Of a DNA stretch of 64,000 nucleotides, positions 42,058 through 51,080 are shown in pieces. The DNA comes from Mycobacterium sp. 4858 (GTDB lineage: Bacteria > Actinomycetota > Actinomycetes > Mycobacteriales > Mycobacteriaceae), in the NCBI RefSeq assembly GCF_900240975.1, contig NZ_LT968776.1:3531092-3595091 (forward strand), written 5' to 3'. The translations under genes and the position numbers were made by a program. The notes under the pieces were generated by a model. That model was not told the DNA's origin and searched no databases. It was given only the letters and a program-made list of their open reading frames with translations. Every line of letters begins with the position of its first letter. Within the stretch, counting starts at the first letter, position 1.

Positions 42058-43464
42058 ATGCGGATTGCCCAGCACATCAGTGAGCTCATCGGCGGCACGC
42101 CGCTGGTACGCCTGAACTCCGTCGTCCCCGAGGGCGCCGGGACCGTGGCGGCCAAAGTCGAGTACCTCAACCCCGGGGGGAGCTCGAAGGACCGGATCGC
42201 GGTGCGGATGATCGACGCCGCCGAAGCGGGCGGACTCCTGAAGCCGGGCGGCACCATCGTCGAACCCACCTCCGGCAACACCGGCGTCGGGCTTGCGCTG
42301 GTGGCTCAGCAGCGCGGCTACAAATGCGTGTTCGTCTGCCCCGACAAGGTCGGCGAGGACAAGCGCAACGTGCTGCTCGCCTACGGCGCCGAGGTGGTCG
42401 TCTGCCCGACCGCGGTGCCGCCCGAGCACCCGGACAGCTACTACAGCGTCTCCGACCGGCTGACCCGCGAAATCGACGGTGCGTGGAAGCCCGACCAGTA
42501 CGCCAACCCGGAGGGCCCGGCCAGCCACTACGCCACCACCGGCCCGGAGATCTGGGCCGACACCGACGGCAAGGTCACCCACTTCGTTGCCGGCATCGGC
42601 ACCGGCGGCACCATCACCGGCGCCGGCCGCTACCTGAAGGAAGTGTCCGGCGGAGCGGTGCGCATCATCGGCGCGGACCCCGAGGGGTCGGTGTATTCCG
42701 GCGGCACCGGCCGCCCCTACCTGGTCGAGGGCGTCGGCGAGGATTTCTGGCCGGACGCGTACGACCGCACGGTGCCCGACCAGATCATCGCGGTGTCCGA
42801 CTCGGACTCGTTCAACATGACCAGGCGGCTGGCCCGCGAGGAGGCGATGCTGGTCGGGGGGTCGTGCGGGATGGCGGTGGTGGCCGCGCTCAAGGTCGCC
42901 GAGGAGGCCGGGCCCGACGCGCTCGTCGTGGTCCTGCTGCCCGACGGCGGGCGCGGGTACATGGCGAAGATCTTCAACGACGCCTGGATGTCGTCGTACG
43001 GGTTCCTGCGCAGCCGTCTCGACGGGTCGACCGAGCAGGCCAGGGTGGGCGACGTGCTGCGCCGCAAATCGGGCGAGCTGCCCGACCTGGTTCACACCCA
43101 TCCGTCCGAGACCGTGCGCGACGCCATCGGCATCCTGCGCGAGTACGGGGTGTCCCAGATGCCCGTGGTCGGCGCCGAGCCGCCGGTGATGGCCGGAGAG
43201 GTGGCGGGCAGCGTCTCCGAGCGCGAACTCCTGTCCGCGGTCTTCGAGGGCCGCGCCAAACTGGCCGACGCCGTTTCGTTGCACATGAGCCCGCCGCTGC
43301 CGATGATCGGCGCGGGGGAGCTGGTCAGTGCGGCCGGCAAGGCGCTGCGCGACTGGGACGCGTTGATGGTGGTCGAGGAGGGCAAACCGGTCGGGGTGAT
43401 CACCCGATACGACCTGCTGGGCTTCCTCTCGGAGGCGCCTCGTGGACCAGCGGGGCGTCGCTAG
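42058..43464 (+). CDS. cbs: Cystathionine beta-synthase
   Basis: Protein of 468 aa (464 recalled for Rv1077). It condenses serine and homocysteine to cystathionine, the first step of reverse transsulfuration. The PLP Lys is Lys44 in NPGGSSKDRIAV, and the phosphate-binding loop is GIGTGGTITGAGRYL. EPTSGNTGVGLALVA forms the substrate loop. The C-terminal third (about 335-460) holds a pair of CBS domains with VHTHPSETVRDAIGIL and VVEEGKPVGVITRYDL. The bacterial enzyme lacks the haem domain of the animal one. metB follows after pra. Confidence 0.93.
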   Translation: MRIAQHISELIGGTPLVRLNSVVPEGAGTVAAKVEYLNPGGSSKDRIAVRMIDAAEAGGLLKPGGTIVEPTSGNTGVGLALVAQQRGYKCVFVCPDKVGEDKRNVLLAYGAEVVVCPTAVPPEHPDSYYSVSDRLTREIDGAWKPDQYANPEGPASHYATTGPEIWADTDGKVTHFVAGIGTGGTITGAGRYLKEVSGGAVRIIGADPEGSVYSGGTGRPYLVEGVGEDFWPDAYDRTVPDQIIAVSDSDSFNMTRRLAREEAMLVGGSCGMAVVAALKVAEEAGPDALVVVLLPDGGRGYMAKIFNDAWMSSYGFLRSRLDGSTEQARVGDVLRRKSGELPDLVHTHPSETVRDAIGILREYGVSQMPVVGAEPPVMAGEVAGSVSERELLSAVFEGRAKLADAVSLHMSPPLPMIGAGELVSAAGKALRDWDALMVVEEGKPVGVITRYDLLGFLSEAPRGPAGRR

Positions 43465-43542
43465 CGAGTCTCGCCCGGCCGCCGCGCGCTCAGGTACTGT
43501 AATGCGGCCTGGCTCAGCTGGTCCGTAGTGGAAGGGGTGCCC

Positions 43543-44239
43543 ATGACCGATCAACCGCCGCCCGGCGGCACAAATCCGCCACCTCCCCCGTCGCCCGAGT
43601 CAACCGGTGGGCAGGAAACCCCGCCCCCTCGTCGGCAACGTACGGATCGCCGGTCCCGGAGGGGGTGGCGCATACCCGCCGCCCCCGCCGTCCGCGGGCG
43701 GGTATGCGCCACCCCCTCCGGGACCGGCGATCCGTACGTTGCCGACGGAGTCCTACACGCCGTGGCTCACCAGGGTGGTGGCGTTCATCATCGACATCCT
43801 CCCGTACGCGGTCGTGCACGGAATCGGGACGGGCATCCTCGTCGCGACACAGCAGACGTCGTGCGTCACCGACGTCACGCAGTACGCGGTCAACCAGTAC
43901 TGCGCCACGCAGAACTCGACCATCGGCATGGCCGCGCAGTGGTTGGCATCGCTGGTGGGCCTGGTCTATCTGATTTGGAACTACGGCTACCGCCAGGGCC
44001 TCACCGGATCCAGCGTCGGCAAGTCGGTGATGAAGTTCAAGGTGGTCAGCGAGGTCACCGGCCGGCCGATCGGTTTCGGCATGTCGGTGGTGCGTTCCCT
44101 GGCCCACTTCGTCGACGCGATCATCTGCTTCATCGGGTTCCTTTTCCCGCTGTGGGATTCCAAGCGGCAGACGCTGGCGGACAAGATCATGACGACGGTC
44201 TGCCTGCCGTTCGACGGAACCGAGGAACGGCCGAGCTAG
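43543..44239 (+). pseudogene. pra: Proline-rich antigen homologue Pra, frameshifted
   Basis: The gene can be read only in two frames. The ATG at 43543 (good GGAAGGGG upstream) gives MTDQPPPGGTNPPPPPSPES, the normal Pro-rich start. That frame then runs on without the membrane domain. The real C-terminal part is in another frame from about 43660: GGGAYPPPPPSAGGYAPPPP, then TESYTPWLTRVVAFIIDIL, the RDD-type helices, and GKSVMKFKVVSEVTGRPIG to DKIMTTVCLPF. The switch falls inside a perfect 51-bp inverted repeat (43630-43747). A GTG at 43607 in the second frame could start a shortened protein. Pra is a mycobacterial membrane antigen of unknown function (Rv1078). Confidence 0.75.
43630..43747. repeat. 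Perfect 51-bp inverted repeat inside pra
   Basis: The left arm 43630-43680 is the exact reverse complement of the right arm 43697-43747, separated by a 16-nt spacer (GCCCCCGCCGTCCGCG). The right arm encodes authentic Pra residues (GGYAPPPPGPAIRTLPT). The inner part of the left arm also fits Pra (GGGGAYPP). The outer part does not read as Pra sequence and is out of frame with the start. Confidence 0.95.
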
Positions 44240-44287
44240 TCGTGCGCGCGACCTAGCCGGGGTGGCCGTCGCCTAGGCTGAGCGTCG

Positions 44288-45448
44288 ATGAGCGCCGACC
44301 GACACGGACACTTCACCGGACTCGCCACCAAGGCCATTCACGCCGGCTACCGGCCGGACCCGGCGACCGGGGCGGTCAACGCCCCGATCTACGCCAGCAG
44401 CACGTTCGCCCAGGACGGCGTCGGTGCGCTGCGCGGCGGGTTCGAATACGCGCGCACCGGCAACCCGACGCGCGCCGCGCTGGAGGCCTCGCTCGCCGCC
44501 GTCGAAGGTGGCGGTTACGGGCGCGCGTTCGGATCCGGCATGGCCGCCACCGACTGCGCGCTGCGGGCGATGCTGCGGCCCGGCGACCACGTCATCATCC
44601 CCAACGATGCCTACGGCGGCACCTTCCGGTTGATCGACAAGGTGTTCACCCAGTGGGGGATTCGTTACACGCCGGTGGCGCTGTCCGGCCTGGACGACGT
44701 CCGGGCCGCGATCAGCCCGCACACGCGCCTGATCTGGGTGGAGACGCCGACCAACCCGCTGCTGTCCATCGCCGACATCGCGGCCTTGGCCGAGATCGGC
44801 AAGCAGTCGTCGGTAAAGGTGTTGGTGGACAACACGTTTGCGTCGCCAGCGCTGCAACAGCCGTTGACGCTGGGCGCGGACGTGGTGTTGCATTCGACCA
44901 CCAAGTACATCGGTGGCCACTCCGACGTGGTGGGTGGCGCGTTGATCACCGACGACGCGGAGCTGGACGAGGCTTTTGCGTTCCTGCAGAACGGGGCCGG
45001 CGCGGTGCCCGGCCCGTTCGACGCCTACCTGACCATGCGCGGGCTGAAGACGCTGGTGCTGCGGATGCAGCGGCACAGCGAAAACGCCGCGGCAGTCGCC
45101 GAATTCCTGGCCGGACATCCGGCTGTGAGCACGGTGTTGTACCCCGGTCTGCCCGGCCACCCCGGGCATGACGTCGCCGCCAGGCAGATGCGTGGCTTCG
45201 GTGGCATGGTGTCGGTCCGCATGCGGGGCGGCCGGCTAGCGGCGCGGGATCTGTGCGCCCGCACCGAGGTGTTCATCCTGGCCGAATCGCTCGGCGGCGT
45301 CGAGTCCCTGATCGAACACCCCAGCGCCATGACGCATGCGTCGACGGCCGGTTCGCAACTGGAAGTGCCCGACGACCTGGTGCGGCTGTCGGTCGGCATC
45401 GAGGACGTCGCCGACCTGCTGGCCGACCTCGACCAGGCGCTGGGCTAG
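44288..45448 (+). CDS. metB: Cystathionine gamma-synthase
   Basis: Protein of 386 aa (388 recalled for Rv1079), Cys/Met-metabolism PLP enzyme. It should form cystathionine from an O-acylhomoserine and cysteine, although some family members also run gamma-lyase reactions. FEYARTGNPTRAALE is the N-terminal active-site Tyr/Arg loop. WVETPTNPLLSIADI and VLVDNTFASPALQQP precede the PLP Lys in LHSTTKYIGGHSDVVGG. ESLGGVESLIEHPSAMTH closes the site. It lies 48 bp after pra and close to cbs, so both directions of transsulfuration are encoded together. Confidence 0.92.
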   Translation: MSADRHGHFTGLATKAIHAGYRPDPATGAVNAPIYASSTFAQDGVGALRGGFEYARTGNPTRAALEASLAAVEGGGYGRAFGSGMAATDCALRAMLRPGDHVIIPNDAYGGTFRLIDKVFTQWGIRYTPVALSGLDDVRAAISPHTRLIWVETPTNPLLSIADIAALAEIGKQSSVKVLVDNTFASPALQQPLTLGADVVLHSTTKYIGGHSDVVGGALITDDAELDEAFAFLQNGAGAVPGPFDAYLTMRGLKTLVLRMQRHSENAAAVAEFLAGHPAVSTVLYPGLPGHPGHDVAARQMRGFGGMVSVRMRGGRLAARDLCARTEVFILAESLGGVESLIEHPSAMTHASTAGSQLEVPDDLVRLSVGIEDVADLLADLDQALG

Positions 45449-45475
45449 TGGCGATCGCGAGGCGGCTGGCGGCCG

Positions 45476-45970
45476 CTACGAGTGGTAGGGCTCCGCGCTG
45501 ACCAGCGTGACCTCGACGGTGTTGCCGTTGGGCACGACGTAGCTGCGGGTCTCGCCCACCTTGGCGTCGATCAGCGCGCCACCCAGCGGTGAGTTGGGCG
45601 AGTACACCTCGAGCTTGCCGTCGTTCACGCCCTCCTGGCGGGTGGCGATCAGGAACGTCTCGGTGTCCGACTTGTCGCCGTTGTAGTACACCTTGACCAC
45701 CGAGCCGGGCAGCGCGACGCCGGACTGCTTGGGCGCCTCGCCGACCTTGGCGTTGTTGAGCAGGTCCTGCAGCTGGCGAATCCGGGCCTCCTGCTGGCCC
45801 TGCTCTTCGCGGGCGGCGTGGTAACCGCCGTTCTCGCGCAGGTCCCCTTCTTCACGGCGGTCGTTGATCTCCGCGGCGATGACCGGACGATTAGCGATCA
45901 ACTGATCGAGCTCCGCCTTCAGCCGGTCATGTGACTCCTGGGTCAGCCACGTCACCGAAGTGTCCGTCAT
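45476..45970 (-). CDS. greA: Transcription elongation factor GreA
   Basis: Protein of 164 aa, exactly the family length in M. tuberculosis (Rv1080c). The N-terminal coiled coil (about 8-75) carries the acidic tip DRREEGDLRENGGYHAA, which reaches into RNA polymerase to stimulate cleavage of backtracked RNA. The C-terminal FKBP-like domain has LPGSVVKVYYNGDKSD and YSPNSPLGGALIDAKVGE. I chose ATG 45970 by family length. On the minus-strand leader, a stem built on ATGCA/TGCAT and ACGGT/ACCGT (46089-46124) may be structured RNA. Confidence 0.94.
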   Translation of the reverse strand: MTDTSVTWLTQESHDRLKAELDQLIANRPVIAAEINDRREEGDLRENGGYHAAREEQGQQEARIRQLQDLLNNAKVGEAPKQSGVALPGSVVKVYYNGDKSDTETFLIATRQEGVNDGKLEVYSPNSPLGGALIDAKVGETRSYVVPNGNTVEVTLVSAEPYHS

Positions 45971-46191
45971 CTTGTCGTGCTCCTCGTGTTCTCGTTTTCG
46001 CGTAACCGCGTAAGCCTGTTGACCCCGCCGCCGGAGTGATCCGGGTCTTCCTCCCGTGTGCTGCCGATCCGTTCTGCTCACGGCCTTAATGCAGCAATAC
46101 ACGGTCCCATCAGGAACCGTGCATTCACCCATGTTACCACCGCGCAAACAATTGATGACTCCAAATTCGCAGTTCGCCTGTTGTTAAGGGG

Positions 46192-46626
46192 TCACGCCGG
46201 CCGCAGATAGGCGGGCACGTCGGTGCCGCACCCATAGATATCGGCCACCCCCGGGGGTTTGCTGGACTTCACCGTGGTGGTCAGCTGCACCGTGGCCGCA
46301 TCGGAGGCCGGGACCAGCACTTCGCGCCTGCCCGTTTCGCTACCGTCCTTCGCCCGGACCCGCACGATGCAGTCCACCGGCCGCGACGGATCGGATCGCG
46401 TCACGCTGATCGTTACCGACGCGGTCTGGTCGTCGAGCACCCGGTAGCCGACCAGCGAGCCCGTGACGGCGCTCGTGCCAAGCCGGTGGTAGCCGACGAC
46501 GGCGATCACCAGGCCCGCCGCCACCACCAGTGCACCCAGCCCGCCGATCACCCAGCGCCGGGGCACGCGCGCGCGCCCGGAACGCCCGTAGCGGGCCTCC
46601 GGACGCGAAGGAGAGGTTTCGGTCAT
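46192..46626 (-). CDS. DUF4307-type membrane protein (Rv1081c-like)
   Basis: Protein of 144 aa, equal to the size I recall for Rv1081c. A basic cytoplasmic N-terminus (RYGRSGRARVPRRW) is followed by one membrane helix (VIGGLGALVVAAGLVIAVVG). The extracytoplasmic beta-rich domain contains DDQTASVTISVTRSD, two cysteines (VDCIVRV and IYGCGTD) and a C-terminal YLRPA. Function unknown. It is divergent from mca with 115 bp between. Confidence 0.8.
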   Translation of the reverse strand: MTETSPSRPEARYGRSGRARVPRRWVIGGLGALVVAAGLVIAVVGYHRLGTSAVTGSLVGYRVLDDQTASVTISVTRSDPSRPVDCIVRVRAKDGSETGRREVLVPASDAATVQLTTTVKSSKPPGVADIYGCGTDVPAYLRPA

Positions 46627-46741
46627 GCCTGGGTATGCCTTGAGCGGTCGGCCGCCGGCCGGCGGCCGGCGGCATGCAACGATCTGAAGAACTGGAATTA
46701 TAGGTTCGTATCCGGCGACCAGCAGACCGACAAGGGGGCAC

Positions 46742-47614
46742 GTGAGCGAACTGCGGTTGATGGCGGTGCACGCCCACCCCGACGACGAATCCAGCAAGGG
46801 CGCGGCCACCCTCGCCCGCTACGCCGACGAGGGCCACCGGGTGCTGGTGGTGACGCTGACCGGCGGCGAGCGCGGCGACATTCTCAACCCGGCCATGGAC
46901 CTGCCCGAAGTGCACGGCCACATCGCCGAGATCCGCCGCGACGAGATGGCGAAGGCCGCCGAGATCCTCGGTGTCGAGCACCACTGGCTGGGCTTCGTTG
47001 ACTCCGGCCTGCCTCAGGGCGACCCGCCGCCCCCGCTGCCCGAAGGATGCTTCGCGCTGGTGCCGCTGGAGGAGTCGGTCGAGGCGCTGGTGCGGCTGGT
47101 CCGCGAGTTCCGCCCGCACGTGCTCACCACCTACGACGAGAACGGCGGCTATCCGCATCCCGATCACATCCGCTGCCACCAGGTTTCGGTCGGCGCCTTC
47201 GAGGCGGCCGGCGACTATCGGCGCTTTCCGGATGCGGGCGAGCCGTGGGCGGTGTCCAAGCTCTACTACATCCACGGTTTCCTGCGGGCGCGGATGCAGC
47301 TGCTGCACGACGAGGCCGTCAAGCACGGTCACGAACCCCCGTTCAAGAAGTGGCTCGAGCACTGGGATGCCTCGCACGACCCCTTCGAATCCCGGGTCAC
47401 GACGCGCGTCGAGTGCTCGAAGTACTTCAGCCAGCGCGACGACGCGCTGCGGGCGCACACCACCCAGATCGACCCCGAGCACGATTTCTTCGCCGCGCCC
47501 ATCGCGTGGCAGCAGAGGTTGTGGCCGACGGAGGAGTTCGAGCTGGCGCGCTCGCGCGTCCCGGTCCGGCTGCCCGAGGACGACCTGTTCGCCGGAATCG
47601 AGATCGACGGGTGA
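46742..47614 (+). CDS. mca: Mycothiol S-conjugate amidase Mca
   Basis: Protein of 290 aa (288 recalled for Rv1082), GTG start. This zinc amidase cleaves mycothiol S-conjugates to GlcN-Ins and a mercapturic acid for detoxification. The zinc ligands are in AVHAHPDDESSKG (His12, Asp15) and GGYPHPDHIRCHQ (His near 142). TLTGGERGDILNPAMD matches the LmbE-like family. MshB is the close paralogue, but the longer length and C-terminal region fit Mca. Overlap with the next gene depends on its start. Confidence 0.92.
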   Translation: MSELRLMAVHAHPDDESSKGAATLARYADEGHRVLVVTLTGGERGDILNPAMDLPEVHGHIAEIRRDEMAKAAEILGVEHHWLGFVDSGLPQGDPPPPLPEGCFALVPLEESVEALVRLVREFRPHVLTTYDENGGYPHPDHIRCHQVSVGAFEAAGDYRRFPDAGEPWAVSKLYYIHGFLRARMQLLHDEAVKHGHEPPFKKWLEHWDASHDPFESRVTTRVECSKYFSQRDDALRAHTTQIDPEHDFFAAPIAWQQRLWPTEEFELARSRVPVRLPEDDLFAGIEIDG

Positions 47615-47625
47615 ACCACCTCCTG

Positions 47626-47916
47626 ATGGCGAGTGTGTTGGCCGACGCCCCGCCCAAGCACACCGGGCCGGATTTCGGCAAGGCCAGCCCGATCGGGCTG
47701 CTGATCGTCGTGGTGCTGTTGATCGCCACGTTGTTTCTGCTGCGATCGATGAACAAGCAACTGAAGAAGGTGCCCGACTCGTTCGATCCCAAGCACCCCG
47801 AGCCCGACCAGGCCGCGGACGAGGGCACCGACGCGGTCGACGACGCCGACGGACACCCGCCGGGCAGGGCTAACGGATCGGAGCGCTCACCGGGGCCCGG
47901 TGATGAGCCCGGCTGA
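47626..47916 (+). CDS. Small single-pass membrane protein (Rv1083-like)
   Basis: Protein of 96 aa from ATG 47626; GTG 47611 would add five residues and overlap the mca stop by 4 nt. PPKHTGPDFGKASPIG precedes one membrane helix (LLIVVVLLIATLFLLR), then a basic stretch (MNKQLKKVP) and an acidic, low-complexity tail. Function unknown. It is conserved between mca and the thioredoxin-fold gene, whose start it overlaps by 14-17 nt. Confidence 0.78.
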   Translation: MASVLADAPPKHTGPDFGKASPIGLLIVVVLLIATLFLLRSMNKQLKKVPDSFDPKHPEPDQAADEGTDAVDDADGHPPGRANGSERSPGPGDEPG

Positions 47917-49915
47917 CGCCGCGGCGACGAACACCCTCGGGCTGGCCACCAGCCCGTATCTGCGCCAGCACGCCGGCAACCCCGTGCACTGGCAGCAGTG
48001 GAACCCGCAGGCGCTGGTGGCCGCGGCCGAACGTGACGTGCCGATCCTGCTGTCGATCGGCTACGCGGCCTGTCACTGGTGTCACGTCATGGCCCACGAG
48101 TCGTTCGAGGACGACGAGGTGGCCGCCGCGATGAACGCCGGGTTCGTCTGCATCAAGGTCGACCGGGAGGAACGCCCGGACCTCGACGCGGTGTACATGA
48201 ACGCCACCGTGGCGCTCACCGGACACGGCGGATGGCCGATGACGTGCTTCCTGACGCCCGACGGCCGGCCCTTCTTCTGCGGCACCTACTACCCGAAAGA
48301 GGGCTTCCTGCAGCTGCTTTCGGCGGTGTCCGCCACGTGGCAGCAGCGCCGCGACGAGGTGGAGCGGGCGTCCGACCACATTGCCGGCGAGCTGCGCGCG
48401 ATGGCGTCCGGGCTGCCCTCCGGCGGCCCCGACGTGGCGCCGGCGCTGTGTGATCACGCGGTCGCCGCGGTGCTCGACGAGCAGGACACCGCGCACGGCG
48501 GCTTCGGCGGCGCACCGAAATTCCCACCGTCGGCGCTGCTCGAGGCGCTGCTGCGCCATCATGAGCGCACCGGGTCGGCGGCCACGCTGGAGGCGGTCGC
48601 GCGCACCGGCGACGCGATGGCGCGCGGCGGCATCTACGACCAACTCGCCGGCGGGTTCGCCCGCTACAGCGTCGACAACGCTTGGGTGGTGCCGCATTTC
48701 GAGAAGATGCTGTACGACAACGCGTTGTTGCTGCGCGCCTATGCGCACTGGGCCCGGCGGACCGGTGATCCGCTGGCGCGCCGAGTCGCCGCCGAGACGG
48801 CGCGTTTTCTGCTCGACGACCTCGCCGACGGCGCCATGTTCACGTCGTCGCTGGACGCCGACGCCGACGGCCGCGAGGGCTCGACCTATGTCTGGACGCC
48901 CGGGCAGCTCACCGAGGTGCTCGGGCCTGACGACGCCCATTGGGCCGCAACGCTTTTCGGTGTCACGGCGGCGGGCACCTTCGAACACGGGGCCTCGGTG
49001 CTGCAATTGCCCGCCGACCCCGATGACCCGCAACGCGCCGGACGGGTCCGGGCCGCGCTGCTGGCGGCCCGTCGCGGCCGGGCCCAGCCCGGCCGCGACG
49101 ACAAGGTCGTCACGTCCTGGAACGGGCTGGCGATCACCGCGCTGGCCGAGGCCGGCGTGGCCCTCGGCGAGCCCGAGCTGGCCAGCGCCGCCCGGGACTG
49201 CGCGACCGCGCTGCTGGGCCTGCACCTGGTCGACGGGCGGCTGCGGCGCGCCAGCCTGGGCGGGGTCGTCGGGGACAGCGCCGCCATCCTCGAGGACCAC
49301 GCGATGCTGGCCACCGGCCTGCTCGCGCTCTACCAGCTGGACACCGACGCGGATTGGCTGGGCGCGGCGGTCGAGCTGCTGGACACCGCGCTGCGGCACT
49401 TCGCCGACCCGCAGCAGCCGGGCCGCTGGTTCGACACCGCCGACGACGCCGAGCGGTTGATGCTTCGGCCCGCCGACCCACTGGACGGGGCCACCCCTTC
49501 CGGCGCGTCGAGCATCACCGAGGCGCTGCTGACCGCGGCGCACCTGGTCGACGGGGAGCGCGCGGAGCGGTATCTGCGCGCGGCGGCAGACGCCCTGAGC
49601 GCGCATTCGGTGTTGCTGGAGCGCGCGCCGCGTTCGGCGGGGCACTGGCTGGCCGTGGCGGAGGCCGCGGTTCGCGGTCCGCTGCAGGTCGCGGTCGCCT
49701 GCGATCCGTCGCGGTCTCCGCTGCTGGCCGACGCGCGACGGTTGGCGCCCGGCGGGGGGATCGTCGTGGGCGGCAAGAAGGGCTCCTCGGCGCTGCTGGC
49801 CGGGCGGGACCGGGTGGCCGGCGCCGACGCCGCCTACGTGTGCCGGGGCCGCGCGTGCGACCTGCCGGTCACCACGGCCGCAGACCTCGCGGGGGCGCTG
49901 GCCGCCCCACGGTAG
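47900..49915 (+). CDS. Thioredoxin-domain / N-acyl-glucosamine epimerase-like protein (Rv1084-like)
   Basis: Protein of 671 aa (673 recalled for Rv1084) of the YyaL/SPATA20 family. The N-terminal thioredoxin-like DUF255 domain (about 1-170) has the redox motif SIGYAACHWCHVMAHESF (CHWC). The rest is an (alpha/alpha)6-barrel-like domain related to N-acylglucosamine 2-epimerases, with GGIYDQLAGGFARYSVD and VPHFEKMLYDNALLLRAYA. The biochemical role is not established. GTG 47900 and ATG 47903 are adjacent possible starts. Confidence 0.87.
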   Translation: MMSPADAAATNTLGLATSPYLRQHAGNPVHWQQWNPQALVAAAERDVPILLSIGYAACHWCHVMAHESFEDDEVAAAMNAGFVCIKVDREERPDLDAVYMNATVALTGHGGWPMTCFLTPDGRPFFCGTYYPKEGFLQLLSAVSATWQQRRDEVERASDHIAGELRAMASGLPSGGPDVAPALCDHAVAAVLDEQDTAHGGFGGAPKFPPSALLEALLRHHERTGSAATLEAVARTGDAMARGGIYDQLAGGFARYSVDNAWVVPHFEKMLYDNALLLRAYAHWARRTGDPLARRVAAETARFLLDDLADGAMFTSSLDADADGREGSTYVWTPGQLTEVLGPDDAHWAATLFGVTAAGTFEHGASVLQLPADPDDPQRAGRVRAALLAARRGRAQPGRDDKVVTSWNGLAITALAEAGVALGEPELASAARDCATALLGLHLVDGRLRRASLGGVVGDSAAILEDHAMLATGLLALYQLDTDADWLGAAVELLDTALRHFADPQQPGRWFDTADDAERLMLRPADPLDGATPSGASSITEALLTAAHLVDGERAERYLRAAADALSAHSVLLERAPRSAGHWLAVAEAAVRGPLQVAVACDPSRSPLLADARRLAPGGGIVVGGKKGSSALLAGRDRVAGADAAYVCRGRACDLPVTTAADLAGALAAPR

Positions 49916-49926
49916 CGTGACCTTTC

Positions 49927-50298
49927 ATGCCGAGCGCCCAACACATCACCGACACGGTCAACCGCTACATCGAACTGGTCGCCAAGGGTGGCGCCGACGA
50001 GTTGGTCGAGCTGTACGCCGACGACGCCACCGTCGAAGACCCCGTCGGCGGCGAGGTGCACATCGGCCGCCAGGCGATCCACGGCTTCTACTCCGCGGTC
50101 AACGACGTGCAGCGCGAATGCGAACTGGTCACGCTGAGGGTCGCGGGCAACGAGGCGGCCTTCCATTTCCGCCTCACCATCACCGCGGGGGAGCACCGGA
50201 TGGTGATCGAGCCGATCGACGTGATGGCGTTCGACGAGGACGGCAAGGTCGCCCACATGAAGGCCTACTGGTCACCCGCCGACGTCACGCACCTGTAG
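49927..50298 (+). CDS. Ketosteroid-isomerase-like NTF2-fold protein
   Basis: Protein of 123 aa. It keeps the positions expected for steroid delta-isomerase: Tyr in VNRYIELVAKGG, the catalytic-base Asp in TVEDPVGGEVHIG, and Asp in VMAFDEDGKVAHMKAYW. It may isomerise a delta5-3-ketosteroid or only bind a related ligand. I do not recall a counterpart at this position in M. tuberculosis. It lies 11 bp after the thioredoxin-fold gene and could be co-transcribed. Confidence 0.8.
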   Translation: MPSAQHITDTVNRYIELVAKGGADELVELYADDATVEDPVGGEVHIGRQAIHGFYSAVNDVQRECELVTLRVAGNEAAFHFRLTITAGEHRMVIEPIDVMAFDEDGKVAHMKAYWSPADVTHL

Positions 50299-50303
50299 CC
50301 GGC

Positions 50304-51080
50304 TCAGTGCAGCCAGGCCTGGTGGCCGACGTAGAACACCGCGAACCACATGGCGATGTAGTGCAGGATCGCCGCGATCGCGGTGAAGGCGTGGAAGAAC
50401 TCGTGATAGCCGAACGTCCTGGGCCACGGGTCGGGCCAGCGGAGCCCGTAGAAGATCCCACCGATGCTGTAGAACACGCCGCCGACGGCCAGTAACACCA
50501 TCGCGGCCACCCCGGCCGTGTGCAGGATCGTCGGGCAGTACCACACGGCCACCCAGCCCAGCAGCAGGTAGAGGGGCACACCCAGCCAGCGCGGGGCCGA
50601 CGGCCAGCACACCTTGAGCAGGATGCCCGCGGCCGCGCCGCCCCACACGATCCACAGCACCTGCACCCCGGTCTGCTGCGGCATGGCCAGGCGCGCGAAC
50701 GGCGTGTAGCTCCCGGCGATGAACACGAAGATCATCGAATGGTCGAGCCGCTTCATGCGATTGCGGGCCGCATCGGACTTCCACTGCACCCGGTGGTAGG
50801 TGGCGCTGACGGCGAACATCGCCACCGTCGCCGCCGCGTAGACCAGCGTCGAATGACCCGCGCGCGGCGAGGAGGCGGCCCACGAGACCGAGACCAGCGT
50901 GGCGCCGGTGATGATCGCCAGCCACGCGGACACGAAGTGGATCCAGCCGCGCATGCGCGGCTTGGTCAGGACGTGGGCGGCACCCTCGACCAGGTGTTCG
51001 ACGGTGTTGCCGGGGGTGATGGCCTCGGATTCGCGATCCGAACGCTCCGGATTGGCAGACGTGCTCGTCTGGCTGCTCAT
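50304..51080 (-). CDS. Hemolysin III / PAQR family membrane protein (Rv1085c-like)
   Basis: Protein of 258 aa with seven membrane helices after a polar N-terminus. The family metal motifs are visible: SATYHRVQW (S..YH), KRLDHSMIFVFIAGSYTPF (LDH...GSYTP) and the C-terminal FGYHEFFHAFTAIAAILHY (HExxH). PAQR proteins are zinc-dependent membrane hydrolase-like or receptor proteins. Evidence for true haemolysis is weak. It converges with the ketosteroid-isomerase-like gene with a 5-bp gap. Confidence 0.88.
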   Translation of the reverse strand: MSSQTSTSANPERSDRESEAITPGNTVEHLVEGAAHVLTKPRMRGWIHFVSAWLAIITGATLVSVSWAASSPRAGHSTLVYAAATVAMFAVSATYHRVQWKSDAARNRMKRLDHSMIFVFIAGSYTPFARLAMPQQTGVQVLWIVWGGAAAGILLKVCWPSAPRWLGVPLYLLLGWVAVWYCPTILHTAGVAAMVLLAVGGVFYSIGGIFYGLRWPDPWPRTFGYHEFFHAFTAIAAILHYIAMWFAVFYVGHQAWLH

